NCBI GenBank assembly: GCA_021106665.1
Contig: JAIOTR010000185.1
Span: 1-5,824, forward strand
DNA: 5,824 bases
Source of the DNA: Bacteroidales bacterium
GTDB lineage: Bacteria; Bacteroidota; Bacteroidia; Bacteroidales; JAADJA01
Reading direction: 5' to 3'
The notes under the pieces are model-generated. The model worked only from the letters and a program-made list of their open reading frames with translations. It did not search any database and was not told where the DNA came from. The position numbers were made by a program, and so were the translations under genes. Positions 1 through 5,564 of this stretch are shown piece by piece; the first letter of the stretch is position 1; every line of letters starts with the position of its first letter.

Positions 1-2
1 AG

Positions 3-401
3 GATCATGGTAGTGTTGTGAAATTCAGGAATATTAAAATCAGGGATTTGACAGATACAGGCAATTCATTATTTAACGGTGAAAATCTGGAGGGATGGAA
101 AATCCACGGTACTGAAAAATGGTATGTTGAAAATGAAAATCTTGTTTGTGAAAGTGGTCCGGATAAACAATATGGTTATTTAGCAACAGATAAGATTTAT
201 AAAGATTTTATTCTTCGTTTGGAATTCAAACAGGAAGCGGACGGCAACAGTGGTGTGTTTTTCAGGTCATCGCTTGAAGGTACGAAAATAAGCGGCTGGC
301 AGGTAGAAGTTGCCCCGAAAGGCAATGATACAGGAGGAATCTATGAATCATCGGTAGAGGATGGCTTTGGCAAATTCCTGAAGAAAAGGAAAATGTATTG
401 A
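3..401 (+). CDS. DUF1080 protein, upstream fragment: tail of domain 1 and first two thirds of domain 2
   Basis: This is the part of the broken gene readable in the incoming frame. Codons 3-50 give the end of domain 1. After a short linker, domain 2 opens at about 63 with NSLFNGENLEGWKIHG, then GYLATDKIYKDFILRLEF and NSGVFFRSS, the usual order of strands in the family. A GTG at 18 could be taken as a start, but it lies inside the conserved domain 1 strand and the frame stays open to the window edge, so it is not the true start. After GGIYES the reading turns to non-family residues (SVEDGFGKFLKKRKMY) and stops at the TGA at 399-401. That tail is a frameshift artefact and not a real C-terminus. 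Confidence 0.7.
   Translation, partial: DHGSVVKFRNIKIRDLTDTGNSLFNGENLEGWKIHGTEKWYVENENLVCESGPDKQYGYLATDKIYKDFILRLEFKQEADGNSGVFFRSSLEGTKISGWQVEVAPKGNDTGGIYESSVEDGFGKFLKKRKMY
349..356 (+). other. Frameshift site (apparent one-base deletion) in the DUF1080 gene
   Basis: The incoming frame reads tat gaa tca tcg gta gag and the outgoing frame reads ggt aga gga tgg. One extra base after tca t (for example tac in place of tc) would give YES-Y-GRGW, the form usual in the family at this position. There is no homopolymer run or slippery heptamer here, so programmed frameshifting is not supported. Confidence 0.8.
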
Positions 402-610
402 TTGAGGATGATTGGAACCAATTGGTGATAAAGGTAGAAGGCGACAGGGTAATGACCTGGCTGAATAATGAATTAATGGCCGATTTAGAAGATTCAAAAA
501 TTGGTGAAGCAGAAGGTGTTATTGCCCTTCAAATCCATGATGGGGGAGGGATTAAAGTTAGGTGGAGAAATTTATTTGTCCGTGAGTTAGCACAATTAAA
601 AACAAAATGA
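398..610 (+). CDS. DUF1080 protein, downstream fragment: C-terminal third of domain 2
   Basis: The residues WNQLVIKVEGD, VMTWLNNELMADLED, KIGEAEGVIALQIHDGGG and IKVRWRNLFVREL are the closing strands of a DUF1080 domain. The frame is open from 347, just after a TGA at 344-346, and the family-like reading begins at 353 (GRGWLWQIPEEKENV). The TTG at 398 is only the first possible start codon and cuts into conserved sequence, so independent translation of a functional 70-residue protein is unlikely. The fragment ends at the TGA at 608-610, sharing ATGA with the lipoprotein start. Confidence 0.6.
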   Translation: MIEDDWNQLVIKVEGDRVMTWLNNELMADLEDSKIGEAEGVIALQIHDGGGIKVRWRNLFVRELAQLKTK

Positions 611-1437
611 GAAAATTACTTTACTATACTTTATTTACGCTATTTACGCTCTTTTTATTTTCATGTTGTGAAGACGAACCTTCGACTGTAATAAATAAGA
701 TATCAGGATTTACAATTTATAATGAAAGCGGAGAAATAGCAGCCGAATATGAATATGGCTATGATTCGGAGGGCCGGTTAAATTATAGATCAAACCCCGT
801 ATTCATTGATAATATTCAATATTTGAACCAAAACGTTTCTGAATGGAATATTGAATATAAGATGCTCTCAGGAGAAGAAATCGAAACGTATTATTATAAT
901 CAGGATAGGTTAGATAGTATCTCAAACGATTACTTTAATAATTTTAGTGGTATTGATTTAGTTATCTTCTCCTATGAAAACAATAAATGCACTAGTAAAA
1001 CTGAAATCCGCAATGACGAAATAATAAATGTTTACAATTTTGTTTATGATAATGAGAATATCAAAGAAATATATTTAGAGCAAAAAACTCAAAATGATAC
1101 ACTGCATTACGAATACGAATACGATGAATCAGGAAATATTTCTTCCAAATTTCTAAACGGAATAATAAGTGGTTCTTTCGAATATACAAATTACAAAAAC
1201 CCGTTATATGAAACATCAAAATTCTATCTGATCAAAATCCCAGTTCATCCAAATCAAAGCGAGAAAGAAACAATAACATCAAAGTACTTATTGAGCAATG
1301 CAAAGTATTATAACTGGGACGGAGTATTAGAAAGAGAAATATTAACTGAATATACAATGAGTGATGCCGGACTACCCGTTTCAGCAATTCAAACTACAAA
1401 TGGTGTGCAGCATGAAATAAAGTATGAATACAAATAA
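607..1437 (+). CDS. Lipoprotein with YD-like beta repeats, unknown function (possibly DUF4595-like)
   Basis: I do not recognise a defined function. Residues 1-20 form a lipoprotein signal peptide: MRKLL, a hydrophobic core, then LFSC with Cys20 as the lipidated residue. Cys21 and the acids E22, D23, E24 follow, resembling the acidic export signal that sends many Bacteroidota lipoproteins to the cell surface. The mature part is rich in Tyr, Glu and Asn and has short beta-type motifs similar to YD/RHS repeats: EYEYGYDSEGRL (about 47-58), YNFVYDNENI (143-152), YEYEYDESGNIS (168-179), and a closing IKYEYK. The stretch YTNYKNPLYE (193-202) followed by strand repeats recalls DUF4595-type Bacteroidota lipoproteins, a tentative match made by eye. 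The start overlaps the DUF1080 stop (ATGA), suggesting translational coupling. The gene is more AT-rich than the oxidoreductase downstream. Gene call firm, function unknown. Confidence 0.85.
   Translation: MRKLLYYTLFTLFTLFLFSCCEDEPSTVINKISGFTIYNESGEIAAEYEYGYDSEGRLNYRSNPVFIDNIQYLNQNVSEWNIEYKMLSGEEIETYYYNQDRLDSISNDYFNNFSGIDLVIFSYENNKCTSKTEIRNDEIINVYNFVYDNENIKEIYLEQKTQNDTLHYEYEYDESGNISSKFLNGIISGSFEYTNYKNPLYETSKFYLIKIPVHPNQSEKETITSKYLLSNAKYYNWDGVLEREILTEYTMSDAGLPVSAIQTTNGVQHEIKYEYK
632..649 (+). repeat. Perfect 9-bp tandem duplication inside the lipoprotein signal peptide
   Basis: The unit tatttacgc occurs twice in direct succession (632-640 and 641-649). It is in frame and repeats Leu-Phe-Thr within the hydrophobic core of the leader (TLFTLFTLF), lengthening it by three residues. 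It is probably a slippage product. Confidence 0.8.
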
Positions 1438-1501
1438 CTAACGTTATAAGGGCGATATGAGGTTTATAAATATTGTAATCCTGAGTGGTCTTTAATTTCA
1501 G

Positions 1502-1509
1502 TAATTTTG
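1502..1509 (+). promoter_or_regulatory. Possible Bacteroidota -7 promoter element upstream of doxX-like gene
   Basis: The bases taattttg fit the Bacteroidota sigma-ABfr -7 consensus TAnnTTTG exactly. The site is about 60 bases before the start at 1570, in the only sizeable gap of the window. No clear TTTG -33 element is found at the usual spacing, so this is weak. If real, it would start a second transcription unit covering the DoxX and oxidoreductase genes. Confidence 0.25.
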
Positions 1510-1539
1510 AAAATGTTGAGGCAAGATTAATTCAGTTAG

Positions 1540-1560
1540 ATTTTTTATTTAGTAAAAAAT
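1540..1560. repeat. AT-only inverted repeat just upstream of the DoxX gene
   Basis: The arms attttttta-like (1540-1547, attttta with six T) and taaaaaat (1553-1560) are perfectly complementary over 8 bases around a 5-base loop (tttag). With no G-C pair in the stem it would be a weak hairpin. It could be a poor terminator for the lipoprotein transcript or simply AT-rich leader sequence, and its position 10 bases before the start codon fits the latter. Confidence 0.35.
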
Positions 1561-1569
1561 TTTCAATAT

Positions 1570-2046
1570 ATGAAGAATCAATACTCGAAGTGGCAACTGA
1601 TTTGGTTGGTAACTTTACGGGTGGTCATTGGCTGGCACTTTTTATATGAAGGTGTGGTTAAGGTGACCAATCCTAACTGGTCAAGTGTTAGTTATTTACT
1701 TGACTCAGAAGGATTGCTAAAAGGCTTTTTTTATCGCCTCGCTGCTAACCCAAATATTCTAAAAATTATTGACTTTTCAAATGTTTGTGGATTGATAGCG
1801 ATAGGTATGGGATTGATGTTGGGAGCATTTTCCAGAATAGCATTGTGGGCTGGAATTATTCTTTTATTCTTTTATTATTTGTCGCATCCCGCATTTGTCG
1901 GTCTGAAATACGCATTACCTATGGAAGGAAGCTATCTGATCGTTAATAAAGTACTGATCGAGCTTATTGCCCTAATCGTATTATCTTTATTCCCAACCAG
2001 TAAGATCATAGGATTGGACAGGTTTATTTTTACAAAGAAGAATTAA
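1570..2046 (+). CDS. DoxX-family integral membrane protein
   Basis: This small (158-residue) inner-membrane protein has about four hydrophobic segments, near residues 9-30, 70-87, 89-105 and 122-141. The first holds the family-like pattern LRVVIGWHFLYEGVVK (R17, H23, E27, K31), and the last contains VNKVLIELIAL, similar to the NKNLIE motif common in Bacteroidota DoxX proteins. The archaeal namesake DoxD/DoxX takes part in thiosulfate oxidation with quinone as acceptor. Most bacterial members are uncharacterised and are thought to be redox-related. Its stop is only 11 bases before the oxidoreductase start, so the two are surely cotranscribed. I infer, without direct proof, that it helps pass electrons from that oxidoreductase to the quinone pool or assists it at the membrane. 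The ATG at 1570 directly precedes the first hydrophobic segment, has no Shine-Dalgarno motif, and gives a full-length family member. Confidence 0.88.
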   Translation: MKNQYSKWQLIWLVTLRVVIGWHFLYEGVVKVTNPNWSSVSYLLDSEGLLKGFFYRLAANPNILKIIDFSNVCGLIAIGMGLMLGAFSRIALWAGIILLFFYYLSHPAFVGLKYALPMEGSYLIVNKVLIELIALIVLSLFPTSKIIGLDRFIFTKKN

Positions 2047-2057
2047 TTGAGTTTAAA

Positions 2058-3635
2058 ATGGGAGAAAGTAATTCAACTGAAAATAAAAGTAAGGATCAAA
2101 ATAAAATTGGCCGGAGGGAGATACTTAAAGGGCTTGCAACTGTGCCGCTGATTGGAGCATTTTTATATGCATGGTATAGGAAAAGAAAATATGACAATCT
2201 GATAAAATCTGCCATTCAGGAAGAGGTCAAACTGAATTATGAGAATCCGGTGTTAAACAGAAAGGTTTCCAACGAAAAGCAGATCAGGCTTGGGATCATT
2301 GGAACAGGGAGCAGGGGCAGAGCGCTGTTAAAAGCTGCCGGTTTCCTTAGTCCTGAAATAATTGATGATTGGATTGAGTCGTCCAAAGAGTCCGGTTCCG
2401 ATAAACGATATGCAGAATTTCTGGAACAGGATGATTTGAATGTAGTTGTAAATGGAGTGTGCGATATTTTCGATGTGAATGCTGAAAGGGGCTTAAACGC
2501 ATGTGCCAATATTTTCAGGAAAGATTCAGAAGGTGATATGGGAACAAAACCGAAAAGATATAAAAATTACAAGGAGCTGATCGCAGCCGATGATATTGAT
2601 GCCGTTATCATAGCCACACCCGATCATTGGCATGGAACAATAACGATAGATGCTGCCCGTGCCGGCAAACATGTATATTGTGAAAAACCCATGACATGGA
2701 CAGTTGAAGAAACTTATGAAGTTGTAAAAGCTGTTAAGGATAATGATATTGTATTTCAATTAGGCCATCAGAATCGTCAAACAGAGAGCTATTTTAAAGC
2801 TAAGCAAGCGTTTGAGAAAAATATTCTCGGGAAGGTTAATCTTATTGAGGTAACAACTAATCGCAATGATCCTAACGGTGCCTGGGTTTATCCTATTGAT
2901 GAAGAAGCTGGCAGGCATAATATTGACTGGGATCAATTTATTGGCCCGGCCCCTCATCATCAATTTAGTTTGGAGAGATTTTTCAGGTGGCGTTGCTGGT
3001 GGGATTATAGTACTGGTCTTTCAGGTGATCTGTTTACCCATGAATATGATGCCATGAATCAAATCCTCAGTCTGGGAATTCCTCATTCTGCGGTTGCATC
3101 AGGTGGCATCTATTATTACAAAGATGGACGTACTGTACCTGATGTTCTTCAAATGGTTTTTGAATACCCGAAAAAAGACTTAAGCTTAATGTACAGCGCT
3201 TCACTGGCAAGCAATAAAAGAAGGGGACGGCTGATCATGGGGCATGATGCATACATGGAAGTAGGTGCCAACCTCAGAATATTTGCCGATTCCGGTTCAA
3301 CAAAATACAGGGATAAAATTGAGGATGGAATTATTGATCCTTCATTGCCGATTTACACCTATACACCGGGTCTTAAACAAGTTGATGCCATTACATCACC
3401 CACAGAGCAATACTTTGCCGGAAGGGGATTGTTATACACCTACAGGGGAGGAAAGCGCATTGATACATCACATTTGCATATCAAGGACTGGTTAGATGCT
3501 ATTCGAAGCGATTCACAACCAAGTTGTAATGTTGACCTTGGATTTGAAGAAGCCATGACAGCCCATATGGGAACAATTGCCTATCGTGAAAAGAGAAAAG
3601 TTTTTTGGGACGAGGAAAATCAAAAAATTGTTTAA
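2058..3635 (+). CDS. Gfo/Idh/MocA-family NAD(P)-dependent oxidoreductase with twin-arginine leader
   Basis: It is predicted to oxidise or reduce a sugar or glycoside hydroxyl with tightly bound NAD(P). The N-terminus has a hydrophilic 18-residue lead, then R19-R20-EILKGL and a hydrophobic stretch (about 26-40), a Tat-type signal. No A-x-A cleavage site is seen and YRKRK follows, so it may stay as a membrane anchor. The Rossmann domain starts near residue 76 with G82-T-G84-S-R-G87. Then come DAVIIATPDHWH (181-192), the catalytic-lysine motif E209-K210-P211, GHQNR (236-240), and the C-terminal alpha/beta domain with WWDYSTGLSGDLFTHEYDAMN (314-334; D324 and H328 are likely active-site residues). 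At 525 residues it is longer than the usual 350-450, owing to the leader and insertions. It sits between DoxX (11-base gap) and the T9SS protein. By neighbourhood with DUF1080 and TIM-barrel proteins it is a candidate glycoside C3 oxidase-type enzyme. Family certain, substrate unknown. Confidence 0.93.
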   Translation: MGESNSTENKSKDQNKIGRREILKGLATVPLIGAFLYAWYRKRKYDNLIKSAIQEEVKLNYENPVLNRKVSNEKQIRLGIIGTGSRGRALLKAAGFLSPEIIDDWIESSKESGSDKRYAEFLEQDDLNVVVNGVCDIFDVNAERGLNACANIFRKDSEGDMGTKPKRYKNYKELIAADDIDAVIIATPDHWHGTITIDAARAGKHVYCEKPMTWTVEETYEVVKAVKDNDIVFQLGHQNRQTESYFKAKQAFEKNILGKVNLIEVTTNRNDPNGAWVYPIDEEAGRHNIDWDQFIGPAPHHQFSLERFFRWRCWWDYSTGLSGDLFTHEYDAMNQILSLGIPHSAVASGGIYYYKDGRTVPDVLQMVFEYPKKDLSLMYSASLASNKRRGRLIMGHDAYMEVGANLRIFADSGSTKYRDKIEDGIIDPSLPIYTYTPGLKQVDAITSPTEQYFAGRGLLYTYRGGKRIDTSHLHIKDWLDAIRSDSQPSCNVDLGFEEAMTAHMGTIAYREKRKVFWDEENQKIV

Positions 3636-3668
3636 TTTTAAGCGATAACTTTTTAAGTTGATTTCAAA

Positions 3669-5537
3669 ATGTTCAAAAAGGTACTAATACTATTAAAATT
3701 GATTAGGATTTTAGGGTTACTGTTTATAGTATTTCTGAATAAAAGCATAATACCACAGAGTCATACCAGCTTAATCTATTATCCCGAATATTTAACTGCT
3801 ACAGAAGCAAAAGATACTGAACTCGAAATGAATGTTGTAGAACAGTTCCATCTTGATAATTATCATCCTACATTGGGTTTGGCATATGATGGGGAGTGTC
3901 TATGGTTTTTTGATATAGCAAAGGATTCTCTTATAGCAATAGATAAAATTACCGGTGAAAAGGTTAACGGATTTCCATTACCGATAACTACAGGTATGTA
4001 TAGTTTAACTTTTGATGGTGAATACTTTTGGGTGTCATCTTCAGGGTATTCGATATATAAACTAAGTCATGAAAACGGCAATATTATTATGAACTTTCAA
4101 CTACCTTATTCACCTATCACAAGCGGTATTATTAGAGGATTAGTTTGGAAAGACAATCTATTGTGGTGCTATGTTTCTGAAGTAAATTACGCAGTGATTG
4201 TTGGGATTGATGTTGAAAATGTTATTTGTACAGATACAATTGTTATTTCTAACTCTTTTGGCATTGGAGGTTTAACTTATATGAACGGATATTTTTGGGT
4301 GAACGACAATTTTGAATATAAAATAAGAAAAGTAGATCCTGAAAACGGATTGTATGAAGCTTGGTTTCCACACTATTATTTGTGTTCTGGAAGTAGTATA
4401 ACAACCGATGGTGAATATATGTATTGTTCTGATACATATTTTAACATATTTAAATATGAGATTTTAGATAATAAAGAAAATTTTCAGGTAGGTAGGATAA
4501 ACCCAAAACTCAAAAATAGTAAAACTAATATTAAAAAGAGGTACGAAATTGAAAACTGGTATAAAGTTGAAAAGAGTGATGAAGTTTCAATGAACCTTGT
4601 GGATCATTTTCATTATGATTATTTAAGTACAATTCGCGGACTTGCCTATGACGAAGAAAACATTTGGTTTTCTGATTGTGCCAGGGATTCACTGTTCTCT
4701 ATTGACAAAAATACAGGTGAAAAAATAACCGGTTTCCCTTTTCCTACCGATACGGATATTTACGGGCTAACCTTTGACGGGGAATACATCTGGGCATCCA
4801 CGCAACATCATTTGCATAAAATTGATCCGGAAACAGGATTGGAAATAACTTCATTTCATATACCATATAACGTTACAACGAATAGTGTAATTTCAGGATT
4901 AGCATGGTATAATAATAACCTGTATTGTACACTTACCAGTGGATATAGTAGTATGATAGTAGGAGTGGATGTAAATAATATTGCTTGTATAGACGCTTTT
5001 TCCTCTGGAAATACTCCTTCTCCATCAGGATTAACTCATATGAACGGATATTTATGGATAAATGACTATTCTTCAATTAAAATCAAAAAAATTGATCCGG
5101 AATATTTTGGACAGGTAGTTGATTGGTCTTATCATTATTATCTATGTTACCCTTTGGTTGGTTTGACAAATGATGGAGAATACTTGTATTGCTCTGATGA
5201 TTATTGTAATATTTACAAATATGAATTGGCAGACACAACAACAAATATTGTTGAAAACAGGAATTCTTTTCCTGATAAAACTACATTCAAGGTTTATCCA
5301 AATCCAGCAGTTAATAAAATAAATCTGGATTTTTATTTAAGTTATGAATCAATAATTAAAATTGATATTTTCAATATGAAGGGTGTTTTGAAAAAGGAAA
5401 TTATTTCTGATAAACAATATCCTATTGGAAGGCATTGTATGAACTGGAAAATTGAAGATTTAGATACTAGTGAATATATTATTAGACTCACAACAAATAA
5501 TAACATATTGTGTCAAAAATTACTAATTGTGAATTAG
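3669..5537 (+). CDS. Secreted beta-propeller-like protein with internal duplication and T9SS C-terminal sorting domain
   Basis: Residues 1-30 are a signal peptide (MFKKVLILLKLIRILGLLFIVF). Residues 54-267 and 308-522 are two copies of one block, joined by a lysine-rich linker of about 40 residues. Each copy has five blade-like units with the pattern G-L-x-aromatic-x-x-G-E-x-aromatic-W followed by KIDPETG-type turns, as in NHL/PQQ-like propellers. The closing part (about 541-622) begins VYPNPAVNKINLDF, continues IDIFNMKGVLKKEI and ends KLLIVN. This is a type A T9SS sorting domain, so the protein should cross the outer membrane and be released or anchored at the surface. No catalytic motif is recognised. 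Binding of a polysaccharide or protein partner is plausible but unproven. It lies 33 bases after the oxidoreductase and 27 before the TIM-barrel gene, so it may share their transcript. It is notably AT-rich. Gene call and secretion route are firm. Confidence 0.9.
   Translation: MFKKVLILLKLIRILGLLFIVFLNKSIIPQSHTSLIYYPEYLTATEAKDTELEMNVVEQFHLDNYHPTLGLAYDGECLWFFDIAKDSLIAIDKITGEKVNGFPLPITTGMYSLTFDGEYFWVSSSGYSIYKLSHENGNIIMNFQLPYSPITSGIIRGLVWKDNLLWCYVSEVNYAVIVGIDVENVICTDTIVISNSFGIGGLTYMNGYFWVNDNFEYKIRKVDPENGLYEAWFPHYYLCSGSSITTDGEYMYCSDTYFNIFKYEILDNKENFQVGRINPKLKNSKTNIKKRYEIENWYKVEKSDEVSMNLVDHFHYDYLSTIRGLAYDEENIWFSDCARDSLFSIDKNTGEKITGFPFPTDTDIYGLTFDGEYIWASTQHHLHKIDPETGLEITSFHIPYNVTTNSVISGLAWYNNNLYCTLTSGYSSMIVGVDVNNIACIDAFSSGNTPSPSGLTHMNGYLWINDYSSIKIKKIDPEYFGQVVDWSYHYYLCYPLVGLTNDGEYLYCSDDYCNIYKYELADTTTNIVENRNSFPDKTTFKVYPNPAVNKINLDFYLSYESIIKIDIFNMKGVLKKEIISDKQYPIGRHCMNWKIEDLDTSEYIIRLTTNNNILCQKLLIVN
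3828..5234 (+). repeat. Tandem coding duplication: two blocks of about 215 codons (3828-4469 and 4590-5234)
   Basis: The encoded halves align end to end with about one single-residue gap. Matching pairs include MNVVEQFH/MNLVDHFH, GLAYD, KDSLIAIDKITGEKVNGFP/RDSLFSIDKNTGEKITGFP, LTFDGEYFW/LTFDGEYIW, LTYMNGYFWVND/LTHMNGYLWIND, HYYLC, DGEYMYCSD/DGEYLYCSD and NIFKYE/NIYKYE. By eye about half the residues agree. The DNA has diverged more than the protein, so the duplication is not recent. Confidence 0.9.
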
Positions 5538-5564
5538 AAGATAAATCAAATATCTCAAGTCATC

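Larger units (their letters stand above)
3..610 (+). pseudogene. Tandem-domain DUF1080 (3-keto-disaccharide hydrolase family) gene, 5' end outside the window, frameshifted
   Basis: Family members have a concanavalin-like beta-sandwich and are linked to cleavage of 3-keto-glycosides, usually exported and found next to Gfo/Idh/MocA oxidoreductases, as here. The frame is open from the left edge. Its first residues, DHGSVVKFRNIKIRDL, are the typical last strand of a DUF1080 domain, so a first domain lies mostly upstream and a second follows (LFNGENLEGW at the start, IHDGGGIKVRWRN at the end). The second domain is split between two frames: it reads normally to GGIYES in one and resumes with GRGWLWQIPEEKENV in another, with no conserved residue lost. 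A one-base deletion near 351-353 explains this. It may be a true recent inactivation or a sequencing or assembly error, and the sequence cannot tell which. The stop overlaps the next gene's start (ATGA). Family assignment is firm. The substrate is unknown. Confidence 0.85.

Noticed and set aside
345..360. Programmed ribosomal frameshifting as an explanation for the split DUF1080 domain
   Set aside because: No slippery heptamer, homopolymer run or downstream stem is visible, and the family is not known to use frameshifting. A deletion or sequence error is simpler.
1438..1460. taacgttataagg after the lipoprotein stop, recalling integron attC-type core sites seen near AT-rich Bacteroidota genes
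   Set aside because: No complementary partner half (ccttataacg) or hairpin is found nearby, and the lipoprotein start overlaps the previous gene, which does not fit a cassette.
1457..1495. Short reading frame MRFINIVILSGL in the intergenic gap, resembling the start of a signal peptide
   Set aside because: Only 12 codons, with no start context and no continuation in another frame that looks like a gene. Most likely chance, at best a remnant.
2237..2963. Minus-strand open frames opposite the oxidoreductase gene
   Set aside because: They lie wholly within a strongly conserved Gfo/Idh/MocA coding region, show no family-like residues, and are explained as its antisense shadow.
2866..3495. Alternate-frame + strand open frames inside the oxidoreductase gene
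   Set aside because: Their translations have no recognisable domain, and the main frame carries every conserved motif without interruption.
4249..4437. Minus-strand open frame opposite the propeller gene
   Set aside because: Low-complexity antisense of an AT-rich repeat region, with no supporting motif or start context.
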